The position numbers and the translations under genes are program-made. Positions 8,112 through 16,810 of a stretch of DNA of 64,000 nt are shown piece after piece. The notes under the pieces were generated by a model, which saw only the letters and a program-made list of their open reading frames with translations, did no database searches and was not told where the DNA came from. Numbering within the stretch: the stretch's first letter is position 1; every line of letters starts with the position of its first letter. The stretch is from DAOMOD01 sp035444205 (lineage in GTDB: Bacteria > Pseudomonadota > Gammaproteobacteria > Xanthomonadales > BPKI01): contig DAOMOD010000001.1 of NCBI GenBank assembly GCA_035444205.1, positions 5,378-69,377 on the forward strand, read 5' to 3'.

Positions 8112-9557
8112 ATGCCAGAACACCGACGCGCCATCGCGGGCGTGCTGCCCGTACTCGTTCCGCTGTTGCTGCTTGCAGCCTGTACGGATCGTCGCAAGCC
8201 TGAGACGGCTCCGCTGCCGCGACCTGCGGAACCGCAGGTGGAAGCGGCCGTGCAGACCGTACCCGAGCCGGCGGCGGCGCCCGTCTCGCCGTGTCCGGCC
8301 AAACCGGAATGGTTTCCGGTCACGCCGTTTCCCGACGGCGAGGACTTTCCCAACAGCAGCAACTGCGACTTCCACCAGTGGTCGTACCAGGCCTTTCTGT
8401 GGCTTCTTCAGCCGTCGTCGGCGGAAGCGGGTGCGCCACTGAACTTCGAGACCTTCGCCGATCCGGGTGCGGTGCTGAAACCCGGCGGCCCCGGAACGGT
8501 ACCGTACCCGGGGCGCTCGCCCTCCACGGGCGCGAAGGTGCTGGCGCGCGTTGGCAAGTCGTCGAACAGCGTGGATGCCGATGACGTGTTCCAGGCCGGT
8601 CCGGGCAATCGCGTCCTGGTCGACCAGGCCGGCAACGTCGTCTACTACTCGGGGCTGCTGAACGAGCCGTTCTGGGATTTCGTGGTCGACGAAAGCCTGT
8701 TCGATCTCAAGTCGCTCCTCGACATCGCGCCGGGCACCGATTTCCCGGTGAATGCCATCGAACTCAAGGTGTCGTGGCGCGTCGCGGCCACCCTGGTCGG
8801 CGGCGCGCCGGTCAAGGTGTTCATTCCGGATGCCGAGGCGCATTTCCACACCATGCCGGCCACGGTGCCGCTGGTGGAGGTGGTGGACGGCATGGTCACC
8901 GACAACACCGGCAAGACCCAGGACGTGCTGCTGGCGATGGTGGGCATGCACGTGGTGGGCGTGGTGAAGGATCACCCGGAGTTCATCTGGGCCACCTTCG
9001 AGCACAAGGCCAACGCGCCCGACTGCGATGCCGTACCCACCGGTGGCAGCGAACCGTCCACCGGCCTGCCGTGGTCCTTGTACACGCCGAACAGCACGCT
9101 GGCCATCCAGAACCAGTTCGACGTCAACGCGCCGCTGAACGTGGTCAGCGTGTGCCGGCTGGCGCCATGGGGCGGTGGCAACGCGCAGAACACCGCCAAC
9201 ATCGAGGCGCTGAATCGGAGCGTGGCGCCGCACCTGGCCGGCTCGGTTTGGGCCAACTACGAGCTGATCGGCGCGGTGTGGACCACCGGCGACGGCGACA
9301 TTCCCGGCGCCAACGGCGCGCCCATGCGAGAGGGCGACCAGCAGATCGGCTCGCTCGGTCTGGCCAACACCAGCATGGAGACGTTCACCCAGGACGCCAA
9401 CTGTTTCGCCTGCCACAACGGCGGCGTGCACACGGTCACCGTGAGCGCGCCCGGACGTGCGCCTTCAGGGCAGATCGTCGCGGCCAAGCATCTCAACCTG
9501 TCGCATTTCATCGTCAATTACCAGGCGGCCCAGCAGGCCGCCCAGGCCGCCGAATAA
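8112..9557 (+). CDS. Lipoprotein with single haem c (CxxCH) motif, first gene of LodA-type operon
   Basis: 481 residues. The N-terminus is a lipoprotein signal ending in the lipobox LLLAAC, so the mature protein should be membrane-anchored on the outside of the inner or the outer membrane. A Pro/Ala/Glu-rich tether follows, then a roughly 400-residue domain with WSYQAFLWLL, GMHVVGVVKDHPEFIWATFEH and, near the end, CFACH at residues 431-435, a canonical covalent haem-c site. A downstream HLNLSHF could supply an axial ligand. The gene lies 10 bases before the lodA-like gene, whose ribosome-binding site overlaps this region, so they form one operon. I do not recognise a named family. An electron-transfer role for the neighbouring quinoprotein is inference. 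Confidence 0.85.
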   Translation: MPEHRRAIAGVLPVLVPLLLLAACTDRRKPETAPLPRPAEPQVEAAVQTVPEPAAAPVSPCPAKPEWFPVTPFPDGEDFPNSSNCDFHQWSYQAFLWLLQPSSAEAGAPLNFETFADPGAVLKPGGPGTVPYPGRSPSTGAKVLARVGKSSNSVDADDVFQAGPGNRVLVDQAGNVVYYSGLLNEPFWDFVVDESLFDLKSLLDIAPGTDFPVNAIELKVSWRVAATLVGGAPVKVFIPDAEAHFHTMPATVPLVEVVDGMVTDNTGKTQDVLLAMVGMHVVGVVKDHPEFIWATFEHKANAPDCDAVPTGGSEPSTGLPWSLYTPNSTLAIQNQFDVNAPLNVVSVCRLAPWGGGNAQNTANIEALNRSVAPHLAGSVWANYELIGAVWTTGDGDIPGANGAPMREGDQQIGSLGLANTSMETFTQDANCFACHNGGVHTVTVSAPGRAPSGQIVAAKHLNLSHFIVNYQAAQQAAQAAE

Positions 9558-9567
9558 GGGAGGCAGC

Positions 9568-11634
9568 ATGAGCACCATGAATTTTCGCATCCATCCGGCC
9601 ATCGGCTTCGCCCGTGTCGGCAACAGCAAGGATTTCTACCTGGAGCCGGTCACGCCGGCAGCATGGCCGATCGCGAACGGCGACGGCAGTCGCACCGGGG
9701 GCCTGCCGGTGAAGCCCGGCACCGAGGACACGCCGATCGACTCCAGCGATCTGCGCGATTCCAGCGGCGCGCTGAAGCGCCAGGCGGCGCGCTTCCGCAT
9801 CCATGCCTACCCGGCATCGACGAACGAAACATGGCCGATGGGCGTCGACGGTCAGGAAGTCGTCATCGGCAGCAAGGTCGACGGCAGGCAGGTCAAGGAC
9901 ATCGTGTGGATGGTGCACCTGGCCAACAAGAAGGCCAACTGGTACATCATTCCCGAGGAGAACGGCATCGGTGCCTACACCAAGGGCGCGGTGCCACCGT
10001 TGCGCAATCGGCAGGACGGCCCCGATATCGGGGCCGGGAAGCGGCTGGCCACGCTGGTGATCGATCCCGGGCCGCGCACGGTGCAGGGCGCGAATGCGAC
10101 GCCGGTGGCTTTCGACCAGCCCACCACGGCCAGCTACTGGCAGGACGGCAAGGGCGTGACGCCGTTGCCTTCGTATCCGAAGTCCTTTCCGGGCGACCAC
10201 TTCCCGAACCTGGACTGTCCTGATGGGCCGATCGACACGCTGGGCGAACTGCGCACCGATGCGCAGGGTCGCCTGCTTGTCACCGGCGGCTACGGGCGCG
10301 CCTGCGGGCGCATCGACCCGAACACCGGCAAGCCGTTTCCGCTGAACAGCGACATCGACAACGACGGTTGGTTCGACGACTGCAGCGACGGGCCGGTGTT
10401 CGCCGTGCTGGTGTTCGACGATGGTTCCACGCAGACGGTGCAGGGCCATGCCTGGGTCACCGCCACCGACCCCGCCTATGCGCCGCAGACGCTGAACTCG
10501 GTGTCGTTGTGGGACGACATCCACGATGTCTGGGTGCGGCACATGAACCTGCGACCGGAGCTTTTCGCCAACGGCAGTTTCCAGACCAGCTACCAGCCGT
10601 CCTTCGACGATGAAGTCTTCCCGATCTTCCGCGCCGCGGCCGTGCAGCAATGGAACACCAACCTCAACGTCACCGGCACCACCGCGCACGGCGCGGTGGA
10701 TGCCATCAAGGCCGGCGACGATCCGGCCAGCACCATCCTCGGCGGGCTCGGTTTCATCCGCAATCCGAACGACCCGGCGCAATTCACCGACGGGCGGCGC
10801 ATGCCGCTCGCGCTCGGCGATGCCGGCGATCCCTTCCTGTATCTGCGCAAGACCCAGTACTTTTTCCTCGAACAGTGGAATGCGGGCAAGTCCGACGCAA
10901 ACGGGCACATCACGCTGAATGCCGGGGAGGCGCTGGACAGGACCATGCTGGTGAACTGCCTGGGCGGGCGCTTCAGCCCCGGCATCGACCTGACCTTCAT
11001 CGTCCGCGACCCGGCGCTGTACGTACAGGATTGGCAGACCTCGGGTATCGGTCCCTTCCGCATCAAGCCCAAGCCGCTCGACTATGGCAAGGCGCAGGCC
11101 GGAACGCCGTTCCTTGGCGTCGGTTACACGCCGAACATCGTCAACAACCCGCTGGGCGACAAGCAGCCGATCGATACCGACCCCGACAGCCCGGGGTTGG
11201 AGCCCGGCGATGCCTCCAAGTTCATGGCCCTGCCCTGGCACACCGACTACAACTCCTGCGCAACGCACACCACCGATCCGCCCATCCCGATGAACAACCT
11301 GCTGTACTGGTCGTGGCCGGCGCAGCGGCCGGTGGCGGTGTATGCGGCCAGGGACGTCAGCGGCAGTACCCTGCCTGCGCAGCGCTTTTCGGTGCGCGGC
11401 CCCGGTACCAAGACCGAGCCCTTCGATCCGGCGCAGGTCGGACGCTTCCAGCAGCGCATCGACATGGTGCAGTCGTGGCATCGCATCGGCGTCGTGGTGC
11501 AGGGCGACGCCATCGCCAAGGCCGACGGCGGGCCGTTCAATCCGGCCTGGTACCTGGAAGTGCAGAGCCTGCTGGAGGACGGTGGCGATCCGGTCGTGCC
11601 ATGGCCGAACTCGGTGGCGCCGGGTGGAAGTTAG
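9568..11634 (+). CDS. LodA/GoxA-family quinoprotein (cysteine tryptophylquinone amino-acid oxidase-like)
   Basis: 688 residues from ATG at 9568, preceded by AAGGGAGG. The N-terminal FRIHPAIGFARVGNS is the hallmark of the LodA family (L-lysine epsilon-oxidase, glycine oxidase GoxA). LDRTMLVNCLGGRFSPGID matches the family motif before the active site. PWHTDYNSC (Asp560, Cys564) and MVQSWHRIG (Trp637) align with LodA Asp512, Cys516 and Trp581, the residues that build and direct the CTQ cofactor. WPAQRP is also present. The spacing Cys-to-Trp is 73 rather than 65, so a different subgroup and substrate are likely. There is no signal peptide, as in LodA. Substrate cannot be read from sequence. It is encoded between a haem lipoprotein and the LodB-like maturase. 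Confidence 0.9.
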   Translation: MSTMNFRIHPAIGFARVGNSKDFYLEPVTPAAWPIANGDGSRTGGLPVKPGTEDTPIDSSDLRDSSGALKRQAARFRIHAYPASTNETWPMGVDGQEVVIGSKVDGRQVKDIVWMVHLANKKANWYIIPEENGIGAYTKGAVPPLRNRQDGPDIGAGKRLATLVIDPGPRTVQGANATPVAFDQPTTASYWQDGKGVTPLPSYPKSFPGDHFPNLDCPDGPIDTLGELRTDAQGRLLVTGGYGRACGRIDPNTGKPFPLNSDIDNDGWFDDCSDGPVFAVLVFDDGSTQTVQGHAWVTATDPAYAPQTLNSVSLWDDIHDVWVRHMNLRPELFANGSFQTSYQPSFDDEVFPIFRAAAVQQWNTNLNVTGTTAHGAVDAIKAGDDPASTILGGLGFIRNPNDPAQFTDGRRMPLALGDAGDPFLYLRKTQYFFLEQWNAGKSDANGHITLNAGEALDRTMLVNCLGGRFSPGIDLTFIVRDPALYVQDWQTSGIGPFRIKPKPLDYGKAQAGTPFLGVGYTPNIVNNPLGDKQPIDTDPDSPGLEPGDASKFMALPWHTDYNSCATHTTDPPIPMNNLLYWSWPAQRPVAVYAARDVSGSTLPAQRFSVRGPGTKTEPFDPAQVGRFQQRIDMVQSWHRIGVVVQGDAIAKADGGPFNPAWYLEVQSLLEDGGDPVVPWPNSVAPGGS

Positions 11635-12748
11635 CCAGAAGGTCCGGGTCGCCGTCATCGGCGGCGGCCCGGCCGGTTGCGCGGCCGCGCTGTCGTTGGC
11701 GCGGCAAGGCATCGATGACGTGGCGCTGGTCGAAGCAGGTCGTTACGCGCGTCCACGCGTGGGCGAGAGCCTGCCGCCGGATGCGCGAGGACTGCTGCAG
11801 TCGCTCGGCGTGTGGGACGCATTTTCCACGCAGGGGCACGCGCCCTGCCTCGGCAACTGTTCCGCCTGGGGCAGCAACACACTGGGCTACAGCGACTTCG
11901 TGCTGCAGCCGATGGGGCCGGGCTGGCATCTCGATCGGCGCCGCTTCGATGCCTGGCTTGCGGAGGAGGTGCGCGCGGCCGGTACGTGTGTGCGCATCGG
12001 CACGCGGCTGGTCGCGGCGGTGCGGCACGCGGACGGATTCGTGCTCGAACTGCGTGACGCCGATCGCGTCACGCACCTGCACGCACGGCACGTCATCGAC
12101 GCCAGCGGTTGCCATGCGCGCTTCGCACGCATGCTGGGCGCGCGCCGACGCTGGATCGACCGCCTGTTCTTCGTCTACGGCTACTTCCTGCCACCGTCGC
12201 AGGTCGCAGCCGAGCGGCTGACCCTGGTGGAATCAGTAGAGGAAGGCTGGTGGTATCGCGCCGGCCTGCCCGAAGGCAGGCTATGCATCGCGCTGGCCTG
12301 CGAAGCGAAGACCCTGCGTGCGCGTCGGCTGGATCGCTGGCGGCCGTGGCTGGACCTGCTGGCCGACAGCCGCCACGCCGCTCAGGGGCTCGCCGGCGGC
12401 ACCTTCCTGAAGGACCGGATGCGGGCGATGCCGGCACCGACCGGGTGTCTGAATCCCATGGTCGGTGACGGCTGGCTCGCGGCCGGCGACGCCGCATGCA
12501 CCTTCGATCCGCTGCTGGCGCGCGGTATCCACAAGGCGATGGAAGACGGCCGCGAAGCCGGGCAGGTGGTGGCGCGTTGGCTGCGCAGGGGAAGGATCGA
12601 TGCGGCGGATGGGTATCGCGATCTGCTGGACAGCCGCTTCCGAACCATGCTGGCGCTGCGCGATCACCTCTATGCACAGGAAACACGCTGGCCGCAGGCA
12701 CCCTTCTGGCGCGCGCGTGCCGCTCTTGATTCCCGCAGTACGGACTAG
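11624..12748 (+). CDS. LodB-like FAD-dependent oxidoreductase (CTQ maturation)
   Basis: 374 residues. The likely start is a GTG at 11624, giving an 11-base overlap with the lodA-like stop. An N-terminal Rossmann motif VIGGGPAGCAAAL binds FAD; VGESLPP and the later GDGWLAAGDAACTFDPLLARGI are typical of the tryptophan-halogenase/LodB group of flavoproteins. In Marinomonas, LodB is needed to hydroxylate the tryptophan that becomes CTQ in LodA, so this gene is predicted to mature the adjacent quinoprotein. Gene order lodA-lodB is the family norm. Convergent with the VOC gene at 12841. Confidence 0.88.
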   Translation: MEVSQKVRVAVIGGGPAGCAAALSLARQGIDDVALVEAGRYARPRVGESLPPDARGLLQSLGVWDAFSTQGHAPCLGNCSAWGSNTLGYSDFVLQPMGPGWHLDRRRFDAWLAEEVRAAGTCVRIGTRLVAAVRHADGFVLELRDADRVTHLHARHVIDASGCHARFARMLGARRRWIDRLFFVYGYFLPPSQVAAERLTLVESVEEGWWYRAGLPEGRLCIALACEAKTLRARRLDRWRPWLDLLADSRHAAQGLAGGTFLKDRMRAMPAPTGCLNPMVGDGWLAAGDAACTFDPLLARGIHKAMEDGREAGQVVARWLRRGRIDAADGYRDLLDSRFRTMLALRDHLYAQETRWPQAPFWRARAALDSRSTD

Positions 12749-12840
12749 GCTCACCCAGGTGCGTAGCGAGGATGTATCGGCGTCCGCAATCGGCAGGTGG
12801 AGGAGAAAACGGGCTGCACGTACCCGGCGGGGCTTCCCGC

Positions 12841-13272
12841 TCAGACTTGCACCGATCCATTCGCCCCAGTGGAGCCGGAAGCGGGCGGACCGATCAGGTC
12901 CCACAGGTTGCCATAGAGATCCCGGAACACGGCCACCGTGCCGTAGGGTTCCTCGCTGGGTTCGCGTATGAAGACGACGCCGCGGGCCTGGTACGCGTGG
13001 AAGTCGCGCCAGAAGTTGTCGGTGTGCAGGAACAGGAACACGCGACCTCCGGTCTGGTTGCCGATGCGCGAGGCCTGCTCGTCGTTCGCCGCGCGCGCGA
13101 GCAGGATCTTCGCTGCGGCGGCGCCCGGTGGCGCCACCACCACCCAGCGCTTGGCCTGCGCCTCGACCCAGGTGTCCTCGATCAGCGCAAAGCCCAGCGT
13201 GCCGACGTAGAACGCGATGGCTTCGTCGTAGTCGCGGACGAGAACCGACACCAGGGCCAGGGACTGTTTCAT
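12841..13272 (-). CDS. VOC superfamily (glyoxalase/bleomycin-resistance fold) protein
   Basis: 143 residues, a single vicinal-oxygen-chelate domain with its two beta-alpha-beta-beta-beta halves: LALVSVLVRDYDEAIAFYVGTLGF at the start and VFLFLHTDNFWRDF, then TVAVFRDLYGNLWDLI at the end, where the Glu/His metal position is replaced by Asp in DLI. Such proteins include metal-dependent dioxygenases, resistance proteins and many of unknown role. The start overlaps the stop of the deacetylase gene by 4 bases (ATGA), so they are coupled. Substrate unknown. Confidence 0.9.
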   Translation of the reverse strand: MKQSLALVSVLVRDYDEAIAFYVGTLGFALIEDTWVEAQAKRWVVVAPPGAAAAKILLARAANDEQASRIGNQTGGRVFLFLHTDNFWRDFHAYQARGVVFIREPSEEPYGTVAVFRDLYGNLWDLIGPPASGSTGANGSVQV

Positions 13273-14201
13273 GGGCTGTGTGTGTCCAGCAGTGCGCCGA
13301 CATGGGCGCGCACCGATTCTTTCAGCGCGGTCAGACTGTAGCCGCCTTCCAGGGTGGAGACGAGGCGGCCCTCGGCGTGGCGGTCGGCGATGGCCGCCAG
13401 TTCGGTGGTGATCCAGGCGTAGTCCTCAGCGCCCAGGTTGAGATTGGCGAGGGGATCGAGGCGGTGGGCGTCGAAACCGGCGGACACCAGCACGAGCTGC
13501 GGGGCGAACGCGTCCAGTGCCTGCAGCAGGGTCTTGCTCCAGGCATCTCTGAAGGCGATCGGGCCTGAACCGGGCGGCAGGATGGCATTGACGGCGTTGC
13601 CCATGCGCGGCTCGCTGCCGGTACCTGGATACAACGGCCACTGGTGGCTGGAAACGTACAGGGTACGGGGGTCGGACGCGAGGATGGCCTCGGTGCCGTT
13701 GCCATGGTGCACGTCGAAGTCGACCACCGCCACGCGTTCCAGTCCATGGGCATGCACCGCATGCAGGGCGGCGCAGGCAATGCCGTTCAGGGGGCAGAAG
13801 CCCATGGCGCGTTCGCGTGTGGCGTGGTGCCCGGGAGGGCGCGTCGCACAGAATGCGTGTCGCGCCTCACCGGCCATCACCGCGTCGACCGCGGCGATCA
13901 GTGCGCCTATGGCGCGCAGTGTGGCTTCGGCGGAGTGTTCGGACATCGCGGTGTCGGCATCCAGGCGGCGATGATCGCCGGCGGCCACCGGCTGCATGAC
14001 GCGGTCGAACAGGGACCGCTCATGCGCGCGCAGGATCGGCGCTGTGTCGGCGCGAGGCGCTTCGCGGTATTCGATCGCTGCGGCGAACAAGGGCTGGTCG
14101 AGCGCAGCCAGCACGGTAGCCAGGCGCGGCGGGCACTCCGGGTGGCCGGGGCCTGGATCGTGCGCGAGGCAGGCGGGGTGGGTGTAGAGCAGCACGCTCA
14201 C
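13269..14201 (-). CDS. Histone-deacetylase family (class II HDAC/AcuC-like) amidohydrolase
   Basis: 310 residues, full-length for bacterial HDAC-like hydrolases. The zinc and charge-relay motifs are all present: HPECPPRL near the start, RPPGHHATRERAMGFC, VVDFDVHHGNGTEAI, SSHQWPLYPGTG, SAGFDAHRLDPL and LEGGYS. These enzymes remove acetyl groups from lysine, acetylpolyamines or other amides; the bacterial substrate cannot be read from sequence. It is the second gene from the 3' end of a minus-strand run with the cobalamin adenosyltransferase and the VOC protein. Confidence 0.95.
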   Translation of the reverse strand: MSVLLYTHPACLAHDPGPGHPECPPRLATVLAALDQPLFAAAIEYREAPRADTAPILRAHERSLFDRVMQPVAAGDHRRLDADTAMSEHSAEATLRAIGALIAAVDAVMAGEARHAFCATRPPGHHATRERAMGFCPLNGIACAALHAVHAHGLERVAVVDFDVHHGNGTEAILASDPRTLYVSSHQWPLYPGTGSEPRMGNAVNAILPPGSGPIAFRDAWSKTLLQALDAFAPQLVLVSAGFDAHRLDPLANLNLGAEDYAWITTELAAIADRHAEGRLVSTLEGGYSLTALKESVRAHVGALLDTHSP

Positions 14202-14208
14202 GGGTGGT

Positions 14209-14760
14209 TTACCTGCGCCGCTGGTGGTCCCAGAGCACTTCGCCGTGCCCGCTGTGACGCGCCAGGACGCGCGCCAGTACGAACAGCAGGTCGGAAAGCC
14301 GGTTGAGGTAGCGGACCGCCTGCGGCCGAATGCTCTCGTGACTCGCCAGGCTCACCACCTTGCGCTCGGCACGCCGGCAGATCGTGCGCGCCAGGTGGCA
14401 CTGCGCCGCGGCCACGCCGCCGCCGGGCAGGATGAAATCCTTCAGCGCCGGCAGGTCGGCGTTGAAACGGTCGAGGGTGCGCTCCAGGTGCTCGACATCG
14501 GCGTCGTCGATGGCGGCATGGCCGGGGATGCACAGCTCGCCGCCGAGATCGAAAAGCTGGTGCTGCACCTGTGTCAGCACCTCGCGCACGGCATCGGGCA
14601 GGTCGCAGGCCAGCACCACGCCGATGGCCGAGCTGGTTTCGTCCACGGTGCCGTAGGCTCCGACGCGTGCCGAATCCTTGGCCACCCGCGTGCCGTCGCC
14701 CAGCCCGGTGCTGCCGTCGTCGCCGGTGCGGGTATAGATCTTGCTGAGGCGGTTGCCCAT
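14209..14760 (-). CDS. PduO-type corrinoid (cob(I)alamin) adenosyltransferase
   Basis: 183 residues. The family makes adenosylcobalamin from ATP and reduced cobalamin. Visible motifs are the ATP-binding N-terminus KIYTRTGDDGSTGLGDG, GTVDETSSAIG, and the helical signature ICRRAERKV ... RYLNRLSDLLFVLAR. The start ATG at 14760 shares one base with the stop of the upstream membrane-protein gene (TGATG), so expression is coupled. 7 bases separate it from the HDAC gene. Confidence 0.95.
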   Translation of the reverse strand: MGNRLSKIYTRTGDDGSTGLGDGTRVAKDSARVGAYGTVDETSSAIGVVLACDLPDAVREVLTQVQHQLFDLGGELCIPGHAAIDDADVEHLERTLDRFNADLPALKDFILPGGGVAAAQCHLARTICRRAERKVVSLASHESIRPQAVRYLNRLSDLLFVLARVLARHSGHGEVLWDHQRRR

Positions 14761-15353
14761 CAGGCGCGCTGTGACTGGTCCTGCCAGCCAGCCAGTGCGC
14801 GCGCCAGCGCCACCGCCATCACATGCAGTCCGGCGCCGATGGCGACGTGGATACTGGTGCTCCTGAGGTAAGGCAAGTACCAGTGACCCAGGTTGGTCAT
14901 CCAGCCCGACCAGGTGGGCTCGGACACCACCGGGCTCAGCCAGTAGAAGCTGCCGTTGGAGAGCAGGAAGCAAAGGCTGGCCGCGACCGGCACGGTCAAC
15001 GCCAGCAGGCCCAGTTCGCGCAGGCCGAGACCGCGGTAGTAGCGGCGCAGTACCAGGCCGCCAGCCCACAGGCTGAAATAGGCGGGCAGCAGGAACCAGT
15101 AGGCCGGCGATACGCAGTAGTGGGTCCAGAAATTCTGTCCGGTGCCGCTGATCACGATCCAGTCGGCCAGTACCGCCACGACCATGAGGGCAGGGAAACC
15201 CCAGCGCGAGGCGCCGCGCAGGTAGAAGCCGCCCAGGAAGAACGCCGCCCACGTTGCATCGGGCAGCGGCGCGAAGTGACCGATGCGGGTGGCGAAGATC
15301 ACCGCGGCGAGCGCCAGCAGGATTCCGATGCGTTGCGTGAGGCTGAGGGTCAT
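14760..15353 (-). CDS. Integral membrane protein, ECF S-component-like (possible cobalamin uptake)
   Basis: 197 residues with about five or six hydrophobic segments. The N-terminal pattern, TRIGHFAPLPDATWAAFFLGG, then an acidic residue after the next helix (LADWIVISG), resembles the DUF6580/ECF-S-like membrane families often annotated as cobalamin transporters beside PduO-type adenosyltransferases. Coupling to the adenosyltransferase gene through a TGATG overlap supports a corrinoid link, but that is inference. No ECF ATPase genes are nearby, and I could not find a cobalamin riboswitch upstream. Confidence 0.75.
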   Translation of the reverse strand: MTLSLTQRIGILLALAAVIFATRIGHFAPLPDATWAAFFLGGFYLRGASRWGFPALMVVAVLADWIVISGTGQNFWTHYCVSPAYWFLLPAYFSLWAGGLVLRRYYRGLGLRELGLLALTVPVAASLCFLLSNGSFYWLSPVVSEPTWSGWMTNLGHWYLPYLRSTSIHVAIGAGLHVMAVALARALAGWQDQSQRA

Positions 15354-15458
15354 GGACGGGCTTCCGTGGAGTGAACGGGCATTTTAGCCCGAATGGTTCA
15401 TGTCGTAGCCGGGTGGGCGCGGCGACAGCCACGATTGGTGGTTCGGGTGGAGGGTCAG

Positions 15459-15571
15459 GTCGCGCACGAGGCGCGCCCCTGCAGGGCATTGCTCATGTAG
15501 GAGCCCACCTTGTGGGCGACAAGGGCGCGACACAGCTGCGACGGGACGGTCGCGCACGAGGTGCGCTCCTA
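15459..15571. repeat. Three REP units upstream of ubiH
   Basis: An inverted copy starts near 15459, a direct copy (GTAGGAGCCCACCTTGTGGG) lies at 15497-15520, and another inverted copy runs at 15548-15571. A small GGGC-ATTTTA-GCCC hairpin sits at about 15378-15391, just upstream of the minus-strand membrane protein. The last REP ends only about 30 bases before the ubiH start. Confidence 0.8.
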
Positions 15572-15601
15572 CCGGGGGGTGCGGATCGCTATGATGGTGG
15601 G

Positions 15602-16810
15602 ATGCAACACGATCTCGACATTCTGATCGTCGGCGGCGGGCTGGTCGGGTGCAGCCTGGCGGCGGCGCTCGACGGCAGTGGATTGCGGGTGGGACTGGTG
15701 GAAGCCGCACGCCCCGGCACCGCGTCGCCACCCAGCTTCGACGAGCGCAATCTGGCGCTGGCGCGGGCCACGGTGCAGGCATTGACCGCGCTCGATGTGT
15801 GGTCGCGGCTTGGCGAACCGGCCGAGTCCATCCGCAGCGTGCATGTGTCGAGCCGCGGCGATTTCGGCAGTCTGCGACTGGATGCAGCCGACCATGATCT
15901 CGATGCCTTCGGCGCGGTGCTGCCGGCACGCGCGCTGGGCGAGGCGCTGCAGGCGCGGGTGGCGGCCATCGATGGCCTGCTGCATCTCGCGCCAGGTCGA
16001 CTCAGCGCTGCGCTGGCGGTGGGCGATGGTGTCGAGGTGCGCATCGCTACCGACGCTGGCGAGCGCCTGCTGCGAACGCGCCTTCTGGTCGGTGCGGATG
16101 GGACGGCATCCAGCGTGCGCGACATGGCCGGCATCGGCACCGCCGAACACGATTACGCGCAAACCCTGTTCGTCAGCAATCTGGTGGCCGAACGCACGCA
16201 CGGCGGTTGTGCCTTCGAGCGCTTCACCGAGGACGGTCCGGTGGCCGTGCTGCCCTTGCCGGGCGGCCGCCTGGGTTCGATCTGGACCGTGCCCGCCGAC
16301 GGCGCCGATGCCGTCGCCGCACTCGATGACCCGGCCTTTCGCGATGCCCTGCAGGCGCGCCTGGGCTGGCGTCTTGGGCGACTGCGCCGGGTCGGCGTCC
16401 GCCATCCTTATCGGGTGGTGCGCGTGCTGGCCGAACGACTTGTCGGCGCGCGCACGGTGCTGGTCGGCAATGCCGCGCAGACCCTGCATCCGGTGGCCGC
16501 GCAGGGTTTCAACCTGGGACTTCGCGACGCCGCCACGCTGGCCGAGATGCTGCGGACGGCGGCCGATCCCGGCAGCCCCGACCTGCTGGCGGCCTACGCC
16601 GCACGCCGCCGCGAAGACCGCGAACAGACGATCGCATTCAGTCACGGCCTGATCGGCCTGTTCGCCGACCTGCCGGCGCCGTTGCGAACGCTGCGCAGCC
16701 TCGGCTTCGCCGCGCTCAATCTGCTGCCGCCGTTGCGCGATCGTCTGGCGCTGGCGGCGATGGGCTACCGCGGCGCGACGCCGGGCCTGCTGCGGGGCAT
16801 CCGCCCATGA
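15602..16810 (+). CDS. ubiH: Ubiquinone biosynthesis FAD monooxygenase UbiH
   Basis: 402 residues from ATG at 15602. UbiH-type flavin monooxygenases hydroxylate the aromatic ring during ubiquinone synthesis. Seen are the FAD motif ILIVGGGLVGCSLAAAL, DERNLALARAT after it, the LLVGADGTASSVRDMAGI (DG) motif and VGNAAQTLHPVAAQGFNLGLRD (the GD motif has Asn in place of Asp). The C-terminus ends in the typical helical region. It overlaps the next hydroxylase by 4 bases (ATGA). Confidence 0.93.
   Translation: MQHDLDILIVGGGLVGCSLAAALDGSGLRVGLVEAARPGTASPPSFDERNLALARATVQALTALDVWSRLGEPAESIRSVHVSSRGDFGSLRLDAADHDLDAFGAVLPARALGEALQARVAAIDGLLHLAPGRLSAALAVGDGVEVRIATDAGERLLRTRLLVGADGTASSVRDMAGIGTAEHDYAQTLFVSNLVAERTHGGCAFERFTEDGPVAVLPLPGGRLGSIWTVPADGADAVAALDDPAFRDALQARLGWRLGRLRRVGVRHPYRVVRVLAERLVGARTVLVGNAAQTLHPVAAQGFNLGLRDAATLAEMLRTAADPGSPDLLAAYAARRREDREQTIAFSHGLIGLFADLPAPLRTLRSLGFAALNLLPPLRDRLALAAMGYRGATPGLLRGIRP

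Noticed and set aside
14760..15600. Cobalamin riboswitch upstream of the membrane protein and adenosyltransferase
   Set aside because: I found only REPs and a small GGGC hairpin; no B12-box-like motif is visible.
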